A stretch of DNA of 38,902 nt from Pseudodesulfovibrio pelocollis (GCF_030282845.1 NZ_JASTWE010000035.1:1-38902), one strand, 5' to 3'; counted from the first letter of the stretch, positions 15,322-23,842 are shown. Numbers and translations are program-made. Notes: generated from the letters alone by a model not told the origin.

Positions 15322-16182
15322 ATGACGAATCTTCGTACCAACGTCGTTGACGCCGTGGAGAGGATGCCCGCCTTTCCCAAGAGCGTGCATCAGGTGCTCA
15401 AGCTCGCCTCGGACATCAACTGTTCGCAGAAATGTCTGGTGGAGATCATCAAGAAGGACCCGGTCTTCACCCTGAAGATCCTGCGGCTGGTCAATTCCGC
15501 CTATTTCGGCCTCTCGCGCGAGGTCACGTCCATCAATCACGCCAGCGTCTATCTCGGCCTGAACACCCTCAAAAACGTGGCCCTCGGGCTGGCCGCGGTG
15601 GGGGCCATCCCCAGGCACCGCGTGGCCGGGCTGGACATGGACGCCTTCTGGCTCCATTCCCTGTCCGTGGCCACGGCCACCCGCTTGCTCGGGTCCATGC
15701 TCGGCGTGTCGCAGGACGATGTGGCCGACTACTTCGCGGCCGGGTTGCTGCACGATATCGGCAAGGTGGTGCTGGCCCTGTACATGGCCGGGGAGTTCGA
15801 GGACGTGGGAATCCTGGCGGCCCGCGAGGGCATGTCCATGTACCGGGCCGAGGAGGCCGTGCTCGGGACCACCCACGCCGAAGTGGGAGCCATGCTCGCC
15901 GCCCGCTGGAATCTGCCCGTGGACCTGACAGACTCCATTGCCCGGCACCACGCGCCTGACCGGGGAACGTCGTCTCAACTGGTGGACTGCGTGTTCGCGG
16001 CCGACCAGATCGTCAAGCGGCTGGCCTTTGGCTCGGCGGGCGACTGTGTGGTCGAACCGCTGCCAAAGTCTGTTCGGGCGCGGTTCGGCCTTGATCTCGA
16101 CGGCCTCATCGCCGCGATGCCCACCCTGGCGGACGAGGTGGAGGAGGCGCGGGTGTTCATCCGGCTGGGAGAGGAGGACTGA
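15322..16182 (+). CDS. HDOD-domain signalling protein
   Basis: The 286-residue protein is a stand-alone HDOD domain. It opens with the family-typical ERMPAFPKSVHQVLKLASD, then KKDPVFTLKILRLVNSAYFG and INHASVYLGL, and has LLHDIGKVV with His144 and Asp145. Most HDOD proteins lack HD metal chemistry; here the HD pair is kept, but I cannot say that it is catalytic. The ATG at 15322 is preferred over an upstream in-frame start at 15268 because homologous sequence begins there. Its stop overlaps the next start (TGATG), so it is translationally coupled to the metallo-beta-lactamase-fold gene. HDOD proteins commonly act with two-component systems, and a receiver gene follows downstream. Confidence 0.85.
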   Translation: MTNLRTNVVDAVERMPAFPKSVHQVLKLASDINCSQKCLVEIIKKDPVFTLKILRLVNSAYFGLSREVTSINHASVYLGLNTLKNVALGLAAVGAIPRHRVAGLDMDAFWLHSLSVATATRLLGSMLGVSQDDVADYFAAGLLHDIGKVVLALYMAGEFEDVGILAAREGMSMYRAEEAVLGTTHAEVGAMLAARWNLPVDLTDSIARHHAPDRGTSSQLVDCVFAADQIVKRLAFGSAGDCVVEPLPKSVRARFGLDLDGLIAAMPTLADEVEEARVFIRLGEED

Positions 16183-17063
16183 TGCGCCTGCGCTTTCGCG
16201 GAACACGGGGATCGGTACCCGCGCCGGGGCCGGACACCGTCCGCCACGGCGGCAACACCACCTGTATCGAGGTCCGCTCCGACGCCGACGACCTGATCAT
16301 CCTTGACGCCGGAACAGGCATTCGCTCGCTGGGCATGGAGTTGATGGAAGAGCGGCCCGTGTCCTGCCACATCTTCATCAGCCACACCCATTGGGACCAC
16401 ATCCACGGGCTGCCCTTTTTCCTGCCCCTGTTCGCGACAGGCAACGCCATTACCCTCTATGGCCCGCCAGACCCGCTCTCCATGACCGGCATTGAGGCCG
16501 TGCTGGCCAAGCAGCTGGAATATCCACATTTCCCCGTGCGCGTGGCCGAACTGAGGGCGGACATCGACTACCGGACCCTGACCGACAGGCAGACCGTTGA
16601 CCTCGGGTTCGCCACGGTCTCGACCCTGCTCATGAACCATCCGGCCATGGATTTCGGCTGCAAGGTGCGCTGCGACGGCAGGACCATCTTCTTCACCGGC
16701 GACCACGAGCCCTTTGGCAATATCTACGACCCGGGCGACGATGATTATGAGGAATACGGCCGTATCGTGGACGAGCGCAACCGCGCGCTCATCGACTTTC
16801 TGCGCGGTGTGGACGTGCTGGTGGCCGATGCGCAGTACACCGAGGAGGAGTACCGGAGTCGGCGCGGCTGGGGGCACTCCACCTTTGAGCGGACCCTGGC
16901 CCTGGCCCGGGACGCGGGCGTGGGCCGGGTCTGCCTGACCCATCACGAAACCACGCGCACCGACGACGAACTGGACGCCATCCTGAAAAGGCTGCGCGCA
17001 AGCGGGGAGTGGGGCGGGCTGACCTTTGACATGGCGCGGGAGGGTGAGATGGTCATTCTTTGA
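16182..17063 (+). CDS. Metallo-beta-lactamase-fold hydrolase
   Basis: The 293-residue protein opens with MRLRFRGTRGSVPAPGP and GGNTTC, typical of RNase Z or cyclic-nucleotide phosphodiesterase-like members of the fold. The metal motif HTHWDH covers His68-Thr-His70-Trp-Asp72-His73. Further ligands probably come from FFTGDHEP and from CLTHHE near the C-terminus. It has no membrane segment and no domain that reveals its substrate. The start overlaps the HDOD stop by one base. Coupling to an HDOD protein and a receiver suggests a signalling role, for example hydrolysis of a cyclic nucleotide, but this is inference. Confidence 0.83.
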   Translation: MRLRFRGTRGSVPAPGPDTVRHGGNTTCIEVRSDADDLIILDAGTGIRSLGMELMEERPVSCHIFISHTHWDHIHGLPFFLPLFATGNAITLYGPPDPLSMTGIEAVLAKQLEYPHFPVRVAELRADIDYRTLTDRQTVDLGFATVSTLLMNHPAMDFGCKVRCDGRTIFFTGDHEPFGNIYDPGDDDYEEYGRIVDERNRALIDFLRGVDVLVADAQYTEEEYRSRRGWGHSTFERTLALARDAGVGRVCLTHHETTRTDDELDAILKRLRASGEWGGLTFDMAREGEMVIL

Positions 17064-17176
17064 GCGGCCCGGTTTTCCCAAGGGCAATGGGTCGGAATGG
17101 TTGCTTTTCGCGCCAAAGAATGCGATGGATGTCCGTGGTTGCCTATTGTCAATATAGATAAACAGGAGGGGGGCCG

Positions 17177-17572
17177 ATGAAAGCGCTGATCGTGGATGAT
17201 GATTTTTACAGCAGGAACATGATTCACGAAATTCTTCGCCCTGTGGCCCATTGCGATATCGCGGTGAACGGCGAGGAGGCCATCGAGGCGTTTCGTCGCG
17301 GGCTGATGACCAAAGCCCCCTATGACCTGATCTGCCTCGACCTGCTTATGCCCGAACTGGACGGGCAGCAGGCCCTGCGCGAAATCCGCGCCATCGAGCA
17401 GGAGTTCGACGTGGCGCCGCGCAACGAGGCCAAGGTTATCGTCACCACCATGCTCGACGACGAGAAGGAGACCCACGACGCCTTCTTTCTCGGCGGAGCC
17501 ACCGCCTATCTGGTCAAGCCCATCGAAGAGGAAAAGCTCCTGGCCGAGGTCAGGAGCCTCGGGTTGCTGTAG
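17177..17572 (+). CDS. Single-domain CheY-like response regulator
   Basis: The 131-residue protein is a receiver with acidic residues in IVDDDF, phosphoacceptor Asp55 in LICLDLLMPELDG, a conserved Thr in VTTMLDD and Lys in YLVKPIEE. It has no output domain. AGGAGGGGG lies just before the ATG. A 113-base gap separates it from the hydrolase gene, so it may have its own promoter. No kinase gene is adjacent; its partner is probably elsewhere, or it works with the HDOD protein. Confidence 0.88.
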   Translation: MKALIVDDDFYSRNMIHEILRPVAHCDIAVNGEEAIEAFRRGLMTKAPYDLICLDLLMPELDGQQALREIRAIEQEFDVAPRNEAKVIVTTMLDDEKETHDAFFLGGATAYLVKPIEEEKLLAEVRSLGLL

Positions 17573-17749
17573 CGTTCCCTCGGTTCTCCTTTGTCCGCGC
17601 CCTGTGGTGTGCCCGAAGCCAAGCCCTCCGTGCCCGGCTCGGTGGGTATTTGTGTGTTTGAAGTTGGCGGGGTTTTGCTTTAAGGTTACTTTTTTCGCGA
17701 CTCTTTCTTCCCGGCAGCGCCGGGTCCATCATACGCAGGACAGTGACGC

Positions 17750-18964
17750 ATGAGCCAGATACTTGGTGTGAAATTCAATGACTACGGGCAGGTGTTCTAC
17801 TACGGGTCCGGGCCTTTCGTGGTCCGCGAGGGGCAGCACGTCATCGTCAAGACCGACCAGGGCATGGGCCTTGGCAAGGTCATCCTCACCCGGCAGGCCC
17901 CAAGGGAAAACGAGACGCCGGACGGCGAGGCGCTCAAGGCCATCTACCGGCTGGCCAACGACAAGGACCTGGAGGCCGCCGCAGAGAACGAGCTTCTGTC
18001 CCGCGAGGCCTACCAGTACTGCCGCAAGAGCGTGTCCCGGCTCAAGCTCGGCATGAAGCTGGTGGATGTGGAGGTCTTTTTCGACCGCAGCAAGATGGTC
18101 TATTATTTCACGGCACCGGGCCGCATCGATTTTCGCGAGCTGATCAAGGATCTGGTGCGGGAATACAGAACCCGCATCGAGCTGCGCCAGATCGGCGTGC
18201 GCCACGAAACCCAGATGCTCGGGGCCATCGGCAACTGCGGCCAGATGTGCTGCTGCCGCCGCTTCATGCGCAAGTTCGTGCCCGTGACCATCAAGATGGC
18301 CAAGGAGCAGAATCTGTTCCTCAATCCCACCAAGATATCGGGCATTTGCGGCCGCCTGCTCTGCTGCCTCAGCTTTGAGCAGAAGGGGTATGAGGAGTTC
18401 CATCGCATGTGCCCCAGGGTGGGCAAGAAGTTCACCACGGCCATTGGTGCCGTCAAGGTGCTTCGTTCCAACTTTTTCAAGAAATCCGTTACGTTGCTCA
18501 CGGAAAACTACGACGAGCGGGAAGTTTCCATTGACGAATGGAATGAAATAGTTAACAAGCCGCCCAGCGAAGAGGCCATGGCCGAGGCGCGCGCCCTGGT
18601 CGCGCGCGGACGGCGCTCCGGCCGCAAGCCGGTTCGGTCCGAAGCCGATCAGGATGGCGGGCGCGATGGTGCCGGGCCTGACGGTACGCCCGGCAGTGCG
18701 CCCGGTGGCGAGTTTGATGCGGCGTCGGGACTTGAAGACGATGCCGGAGCCGACGACACCGGGGACCTTTCGCCCGAAATCCTCGCCCTGGAGGATCGCG
18801 ACCCGGACCAGGGTGGCGGGCGTCCCCCACGCGCGCCAAGGCAGGCGCGCCAACCCAGACCTGCTGGAGCTGCCGGAGCCGTCGGAGCTGTCGGGGACGA
18901 CACCGACGGCGGAGCCAAGGTGCGCAGGCCCAGACGCCGCAAGCGAAAGCCTCCCAAAAAATAG
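17750..18964 (+). CDS. PSP1-domain protein, RicT/YaaT-like
   Basis: The 404-residue protein has a PSP1 domain in residues of about 1-280. Landmarks are GVKFNDYGQVFYY, DVEVFFDRSKMVYYF, FRELIKDLVREYRTRIELRQIG and the cysteine blocks GNCGQMCCC and GICGRLLCC. In Bacillus subtilis, RicT (YaaT) joins RicA and RicF in an Fe-S complex that affects RNA processing and competence; the cysteines are consistent with cluster binding. Residues of about 290-404 are a low-complexity tail rich in Asp, Gly and Pro, ending in a strongly basic RRPRRRKRKPPKK segment that may contact nucleic acid. It is directly followed by metG, a common pairing in this lineage as I remember it. RicA and RicF homologues are not in the window. 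Confidence 0.87.
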   Translation: MSQILGVKFNDYGQVFYYGSGPFVVREGQHVIVKTDQGMGLGKVILTRQAPRENETPDGEALKAIYRLANDKDLEAAAENELLSREAYQYCRKSVSRLKLGMKLVDVEVFFDRSKMVYYFTAPGRIDFRELIKDLVREYRTRIELRQIGVRHETQMLGAIGNCGQMCCCRRFMRKFVPVTIKMAKEQNLFLNPTKISGICGRLLCCLSFEQKGYEEFHRMCPRVGKKFTTAIGAVKVLRSNFFKKSVTLLTENYDEREVSIDEWNEIVNKPPSEEAMAEARALVARGRRSGRKPVRSEADQDGGRDGAGPDGTPGSAPGGEFDAASGLEDDAGADDTGDLSPEILALEDRDPDQGGGRPPRAPRQARQPRPAGAAGAVGAVGDDTDGGAKVRRPRRRKRKPPKK

Positions 18965-19007
18965 TCACTCCCGAGGGCAGCGCATTTTCGGGACAAGGAG
19001 ATTCGGT

Positions 19008-20981
19008 TTGGAACGTTTCTATATCACCACGCCCATCTACTACGTGAACGCAAAGCCCCACCTGGGGCATGCCTACACCACCACGGTGGCGGATGCCCTC
19101 AGCCGCTTCCACCAACTGATGGGCGCGGAGACGTATTTTCTCACCGGCACCGACGAGCACGGCGACAAGATCGTGCAGGCGGCCGAGGCCAACGGCCTGT
19201 CCCCCATGGAATACGTGGATGCCATCAGCGGCCAGTTCAAGGCGCTGTGGCCCGACATGAACATCACCAACGACGACTTTATCCGCACCACCGAGACGCG
19301 ACACGTCAAGGTGGTGCAAAGCATTCTCCAGAAGGTCTTTGACGCGGGAGACATCTATTTTGGGGAATATGGGGGGCACTACTGCTTCGGGTGCGAGCGA
19401 TTCTATACCGAGAAGGAACTGGTGGACGGCTTGTGTCCAGACCATCAAACCAAGCCCGAGTATATTGCCGAGAAGAATTATTTCTTCCGCATGTCCAAGT
19501 ATCAGGGGTGGCTTCGGGAGCACATCAGGCAAAATCCCGATTTCATCCGGCCCGAGCAGTACCGCAACGAGGTCTTGAGCCTGCTTGAGGGCGGCGAGCT
19601 TGAGGATTTGTGCATCTCCCGGCCCAAGAGTCGGCTGACCTGGGGTATTGAGCTGCCCTTTGACAAGGATTTCGTCACCTACGTCTGGTTCGATGCGCTC
19701 ATCAATTATGTGTCCGCTCTGGGCTATCCCGACGGCGACAAGTTCAGGAAATTCTGGCCAGCCGCCAATCATCTGGTGGCCAAGGACATCCTCAAGCCCC
19801 ACGCCGTGTTCTGGCCGACCATGCTCAAGGCTGCGGGTATCGAGCCCTTCCAGTCCCTCAACGTCCACGGCTACTGGCTGGTCAGGGACACCAAGATGTC
19901 CAAGTCCATCGGCAACGTGATCGAGCCGCTGGCCATGAAGGACAGGTACGGCCTTGATCCCTTCCGCTATTTCCTGCTGCGCGAGATGTCCTTTGGCGGC
20001 GATTCCAGCTTTTCCGAGGAAGCCCTGGTGGGCCGTCTCAACGCGGACCTGGCCAACGACCTGGGCAATCTCTTCAACCGCACCCTGGCCATGACCCACA
20101 AATATTTCGGCGGCACCGTCCCGGTCCCGGTCATCGAGGACGTGGTGGACGCGGAGATCAAGAAGCTCGGGCAGGACGCCATGCGCGCCTTCCAGGCTCA
20201 TTTCTGCGGGCTGCGCTTCTCTCGCGGCCTCGAATCCCTGTGGGAACTGGTGCGCGGCCTCAACAAGTACATCGACGCCACCGCGCCCTGGACGCTGTTC
20301 AAGGCGGGCAACAAGGACAGGCTTTCCACGGTCATCTACGTGCTCCTGGAGAACATGCGCAAGATCGCGGTCCACCTGTGGCCGGTCATGCCCGAGTCGG
20401 CCCAGACCATGCTCGCCCAGCTCGGCATCACCTTTGCCCGGGACAAGTTCAACTTGCCCAAGGAGCTTGAGGTGTGGGGTGTTCTCGAATCCGGGTCCAC
20501 CGTGGCCGAGACGTCCAACCTCTTCCCGCGCATCGAACTGCCCGAGGCCCACGCGGTCGTGGCGGCCAAGGTCAAACCGGGAAAGGCCAAGGCGGGCAAG
20601 GCCAAGGACGACACGTCCGGCAAGGAAGCCCCGGCAGGCGGCGAACAGAGCAACGGCACCATCGAGTTCGAGGATTTCCAGAAGCTCGACCTGCGCGTGG
20701 GCACCGTGGTCGAGGTGGAGCCGCACCCGGACGCGGACCGGCTGCTGCTGGTCCGGGTCGACATCGGCGAGGAAGCGCCGCGTCAGGTGGTGGCAGGCAT
20801 TGCCGAGTTCTTCGCCCCCGACGATCTGGTGGGCAGGCAGGTGGTCGTGGTGGCCAACCTCAAGCCGCGCAAGCTCCGCAAGCAGCTCTCCCAGGGCATG
20901 ATCCTGGCTGTCAAGTCAGGTGATTCACTGAATCTTTTGACCCCATCGGGGGAGGTGGCCCCGGGCAGCCGGGTCAGCTAG
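19008..20981 (+). CDS. metG: Methionyl-tRNA synthetase
   Basis: The 657-residue enzyme charges tRNA(Met). The start is a TTG at 19008, with AAGGAG seven bases upstream; the frame is open further 5' but the homologous sequence (ERFYITTPIYYVN) begins here. The HIGH-type motif is PHLGH (residues 17-21) and KMSKS lies at 296-300. The connecting peptide has a single zinc knuckle of the Cys-x2-Cys-x13-Cys-x2-His form (YCFGC ... LCPDH), as in Thermus MetRS. A lysine/alanine-rich linker joins the catalytic body to a C-terminal tRNA-binding (Trbp111-like) domain (FEDFQKLDLRVGTVVEVEPH onward). It follows the PSP1 gene by 43 bases and ends at an intrinsic terminator. Confidence 0.97.
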   Translation: MERFYITTPIYYVNAKPHLGHAYTTTVADALSRFHQLMGAETYFLTGTDEHGDKIVQAAEANGLSPMEYVDAISGQFKALWPDMNITNDDFIRTTETRHVKVVQSILQKVFDAGDIYFGEYGGHYCFGCERFYTEKELVDGLCPDHQTKPEYIAEKNYFFRMSKYQGWLREHIRQNPDFIRPEQYRNEVLSLLEGGELEDLCISRPKSRLTWGIELPFDKDFVTYVWFDALINYVSALGYPDGDKFRKFWPAANHLVAKDILKPHAVFWPTMLKAAGIEPFQSLNVHGYWLVRDTKMSKSIGNVIEPLAMKDRYGLDPFRYFLLREMSFGGDSSFSEEALVGRLNADLANDLGNLFNRTLAMTHKYFGGTVPVPVIEDVVDAEIKKLGQDAMRAFQAHFCGLRFSRGLESLWELVRGLNKYIDATAPWTLFKAGNKDRLSTVIYVLLENMRKIAVHLWPVMPESAQTMLAQLGITFARDKFNLPKELEVWGVLESGSTVAETSNLFPRIELPEAHAVVAAKVKPGKAKAGKAKDDTSGKEAPAGGEQSNGTIEFEDFQKLDLRVGTVVEVEPHPDADRLLLVRVDIGEEAPRQVVAGIAEFFAPDDLVGRQVVVVANLKPRKLRKQLSQGMILAVKSGDSLNLLTPSGEVAPGSRVS

Positions 20982-21006
20982 CCGATTCCCTCGATCCGTT
21001 TTCAGC

Positions 21007-21034
21007 AGGCCGTCCCCTGGGGGGCGGCCTTTTT
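21007..21034 (+). terminator. Rho-independent terminator after metG
   Basis: A stem of about ten pairs (21007-21016 with 21021-21030, one T-G pair) with a CTGG loop is followed by a T-run (TTTTT counting the closing base). It lies 25 bases past the metG stop. Confidence 0.9.
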
Positions 21035-21126
21035 CGTGTGCCCGGACGCGCTGGCTGGCGGAGTTCTTGCATCCGATCCTGTGGACCTGTCAGGACGGCA
21101 ACAAGCCGACGGTCCGGGGGTGAACC

Positions 21127-21897
21127 ATGAGTTTGGAAAAAAGAAATGTCGAGGCCGTGGGGAACGGCGGTGGCGGCCGGTGTTCGTGGCGGGCCGTGGT
21201 CCGGTTGGGAGCGGCGTGGACCGTGGCCGGTCTGGCCGAACGAGTCGTCCGCGAGGGCCTGCGCTGGCTGGATTTCGACGATGCCATGCTGTTTTCCGAT
21301 TCGACCCGGACGATTTCCCTCTGCCGCGAGATGCGACGGCGCGAGATCAATGTCCTGTGGAGCGCGCGGCTGGATGCGGTGCCGGGGCGCGAGGCATTGC
21401 GGGAGATGCGTCTGGCCGGGTGCCAGGTCCTTGACGCGCTCGGGCCGGAAGGGTCGTCGGGCCTGGATCGGGCGCGGGAGTTCGGGTTTGACATCCGGCT
21501 GCGTGGCGCGGAAGACGGGGCCTGCCCCACCGCGCGGACCAGCTACACCGTGGCCGAGCGCGAGGCCGTGGCCGAACTGCTGCCCGGCCTGCACGCCGCC
21601 CAGTTCGATCTGGCCGTGGCCTACTACCGGGCGCGCCGCTTCTCGGACGTCATGCGTCCCCTGGGCAAGGCTATGGTCCTGCGCTTCCCCATGAACGAGC
21701 TGTGTCTGAACCTGCTGGCTTGCCTGAGCGCGGCCCGGCACTACCCGGACGTGGCCGCCGGGCTGCTCGATCAGGCCGGACACGGCTGCCCCCATCCGGT
21801 GGTCTTTCGCAACCGGGGGCTGCTGCGGTCGTGGATGGAGAGCGGGGGAGACCTGCGGGGCGTGCGTCTGGACCTTGATCCGGCCGGGAGCCTGTGA
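21127..21897 (+). CDS. Uncharacterised protein, probable remnant of a radical-SAM-like fold
   Basis: This 256-residue protein has no family I can name. Residues of about 45-110 follow the pattern of the later half of a B12-type radical SAM barrel: FDDAMLFSD, then SLCREMRRREINVLWSARLDAV, then LREMRLAGCQVLD. This parallels the usual FxDDxFxxD, W-x-RvDxv and LxxMkxAGCxxv blocks. The CxxxCxxC cluster motif and the N-terminal part of the barrel are missing, and the ESG block appears degenerate (GPEGSSG). The rest has helices that look TPR-like (about 150-240). It therefore cannot be a working radical SAM enzyme; it may be a retained domain with another role or a decaying gene. The ATG at 21127 follows GGGGGTGAACC. 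It stands alone after the metG terminator. Confidence 0.6.
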   Translation: MSLEKRNVEAVGNGGGGRCSWRAVVRLGAAWTVAGLAERVVREGLRWLDFDDAMLFSDSTRTISLCREMRRREINVLWSARLDAVPGREALREMRLAGCQVLDALGPEGSSGLDRAREFGFDIRLRGAEDGACPTARTSYTVAEREAVAELLPGLHAAQFDLAVAYYRARRFSDVMRPLGKAMVLRFPMNELCLNLLACLSAARHYPDVAAGLLDQAGHGCPHPVVFRNRGLLRSWMESGGDLRGVRLDLDPAGSL

Positions 21898-21915
21898 TCC
21901 TTCCGCCGGGGTCAA

Positions 21916-22872
21916 TCATGCGTGGTTGCGCAGCTTCAGCTCCAGCGGGTGGGGGGCGAGGTATATCTGGTCCTTCAGGTAACGGGCACCGTATTTTCTC
22001 ACATAGTGGTTCATGAGTGTCACGGGCACGATGAGCGGGATCAGTTCATTCCTGTAATTGTCAATAATCTCAAGACATTCCCGCTTTTCGTCAGCGGTGA
22101 GCATGGTCTTGAAATGGCCCAGGACATGCGTGAGCACGTCCGCGTGTTTGCGTGGTGTGGGCTTACGGGCCATGGCCTGGGCCAGCAGACGGTCATAGAG
22201 GTCGAAAAGCTCGTCGCCGGGCATGGTCCTGCCCCCGGCCACGAGGGCGCCCATCTGGCGGTAGGTGGGGATGTCGTGGGAGCGCAGCAGCATCTTGTGC
22301 CGGGTGTGGAAATCGACGAGATCCTTCATCCGCCTGCCGCCGCGCAGCACCGCGTTCCACCGGTGCTGGACAAAGACGCGCTCAAGGAAGTTGGCGCGCA
22401 GGTTGATGTCGTGCAGACGGCCGTCGTCCTCCACCGGCAGCAGGGGGAACCGCTCCATGAACAGCCGGGCAAAGAGGCCGGTCCCGGCGTGGCTGACGAG
22501 CTGCCCGCCGCCATGGGGGTACACCTTGACCCGGCCCATGCCGCTGGACGGTGACTTGGCCCTGAAGATGAAGCCGCACAGGTTGGCCTTGGCCAGTTGG
22601 TCGAGGGCTTCGCGGGCCCATTGGGTCATGCGGTCGGTCCAATCGGTGCCCGATTCGCGGCCAAGCAGCCTGCACGATTCGGGCGTACCCACGAGGCGGA
22701 CCGCTTCACGCGGGACAGGCATGCCGCAACCGACCTCGGGACAGATCGGATGAAACTCGACACGGTCCGCCAGCAGGGATGTCACGTGGCGGGCATGGGC
22801 ATGGCCGCCATCGTAGCGGACCTTTTCTCCCAGCAGGCAGGCGCTGATGCCGAGGCGAACGGGCTGGTCCAT
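21916..22872 (-). CDS. DUF523-DUF1722 protein (TudS-like), paralogue lacking one cluster cysteine
   Basis: The 318-residue protein joins an N-terminal DUF523 domain (about 1-155) to a C-terminal DUF1722 (YbgA-like) domain (about 185-310). DUF523 includes TudS, a [4Fe-4S] thiouracil desulfidase with three cluster cysteines. Here Cys12 (ISACLLG) and Cys44/Cys49 (CPEVGCG) are present, but the SPSCG motif reads SPSSG with Ser110 (AGC). A standard third-ligand site is therefore absent. DUF1722 shows DFHTRHKMLLRSH and HYVRKYG. The start at 22872 is chosen because AGGAG lies 8 bases upstream; an in-frame ATG at 22899 would overlap the upstream gene. It is transcribed with the neighbouring paralogue, starting 20 bases after that stop. 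Confidence 0.85.
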   Translation of the reverse strand: MDQPVRLGISACLLGEKVRYDGGHAHARHVTSLLADRVEFHPICPEVGCGMPVPREAVRLVGTPESCRLLGRESGTDWTDRMTQWAREALDQLAKANLCGFIFRAKSPSSGMGRVKVYPHGGGQLVSHAGTGLFARLFMERFPLLPVEDDGRLHDINLRANFLERVFVQHRWNAVLRGGRRMKDLVDFHTRHKMLLRSHDIPTYRQMGALVAGGRTMPGDELFDLYDRLLAQAMARKPTPRKHADVLTHVLGHFKTMLTADEKRECLEIIDNYRNELIPLIVPVTLMNHYVRKYGARYLKDQIYLAPHPLELKLRNHA

Positions 22873-22891
22873 GGAATTTGCTCCTGTACCG

Positions 22892-23842
22892 TCAGACATG
22901 GTTGAGGAGCTTGAGTTCCGCCGGATCGGGATTGAGGTAGAACTGCTGCGTGAGGTAGGGCCTGTCGAACTTTCGCGCGTAGTGGTTGAGCAGGGTCAAC
23001 GGGATGAGCAGGGGGATGCGGCCCGCCTTGTATTCGGCGATCCTCTCCAGCATCTCCTGCTTGTCGCGGCTGTCCAGGTTCTTCTTGAAGAATCCCATGG
23101 CGTGCATGAGTACATCCGCGTTCTTTTTGGGCGTGGCCTTGAGCGACAGCGAGCGGAAGAGCAGCGCGCCATAGGCGGCGAAGACCTCGGCCGTGTTGAA
23201 GACCGAGCTTTCGCCCAGCAGGTGCCCCAGCTCGCGGTAGCCGCGCAGGTCGTGGGCGCGGATGAGCATCTTGTGCCGGGTGTGAAAATCCACCAGCCGG
23301 CCGATCTGCATGCCCTTTGCCAGCATATCGCGCCAGCGTCTGAGGGCGAAGACCCGGCGGATGAAATTCTCGCGCAGCAGGGGGGTCTGGAGGCGTTCGT
23401 CCGTCTCCACCGGCAGCAGGGGGTGGCGCTCCACCAGCCGGGCCGTGAAGAATCCGGCCCCGGGTCGCGGCGGGCCGCCCGTGGTGGAGATGATTCTGCC
23501 CTGCATCAGGGCACAGGAAGGGGAGGCGTTCCTGACCACGAAGCCGCACAGGCCGTCCTCCTCCAGGTCGGCCAATACGCGCCCGGCCCAGGTGTTCATG
23601 CGCTCGGTCCAGTCCTCGCCCGATTGGTGGCCGATGAGCCGGATGGCACCCGCGCAATCCACCTGCCGCACCTTCTCGCGCGGGACGCCCATGCCGCAGG
23701 CCACCTCGGGACACAGGGGCACGAACTCCACATGCTTGGCCAGAGTGTCGGTGATGTAGCTGTCCCGGGCATGGCTTCCGTCATAGCGGACCTTCTCGCC
23801 CAGAACGCAGGCGCTGACGCCTATCCTGATCATGGTATTCAT
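22892..23842 (-). CDS. DUF523-DUF1722 protein (TudS-like), cysteine-complete paralogue
   Basis: The 316-residue protein has the same two domains as its downstream neighbour and aligns with it without gaps over the first 110 residues. Cys12 (VSACVLG), Cys44/Cys49 (CPEVACG) and Cys110 (SPSCA) are all present, so it can hold the [4Fe-4S] cluster expected for TudS-like desulfuration. The sequence after SPSC is altered (ALMQGR instead of the usual GMxRVKVY), however. DUF1722 has DFHTRHKMLIRAHD, KATPKKNADVLMH and HYARKFDRPY. The start at 23842 follows CCGGAGG by 11 bases. The substrate, probably a thiolated base or nucleoside, is inferred from the TudS family only. Confidence 0.87.
   Translation of the reverse strand: MNTMIRIGVSACVLGEKVRYDGSHARDSYITDTLAKHVEFVPLCPEVACGMGVPREKVRQVDCAGAIRLIGHQSGEDWTERMNTWAGRVLADLEEDGLCGFVVRNASPSCALMQGRIISTTGGPPRPGAGFFTARLVERHPLLPVETDERLQTPLLRENFIRRVFALRRWRDMLAKGMQIGRLVDFHTRHKMLIRAHDLRGYRELGHLLGESSVFNTAEVFAAYGALLFRSLSLKATPKKNADVLMHAMGFFKKNLDSRDKQEMLERIAEYKAGRIPLLIPLTLLNHYARKFDRPYLTQQFYLNPDPAELKLLNHV

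Noticed and set aside
13570-16206. Long minus-strand frame opposite comEC and the HDOD gene (878 codons)
   Set aside because: It spans two unrelated plus-strand genes and their gap, and is rich in Gln, His, Gly and Pro, as antisense frames in GC-rich DNA usually are.
17658-17690. Promoter before the PSP1 gene (TTGAAG, 15 bases, TTTAAG)
   Set aside because: Spacing is short and both boxes are weak.
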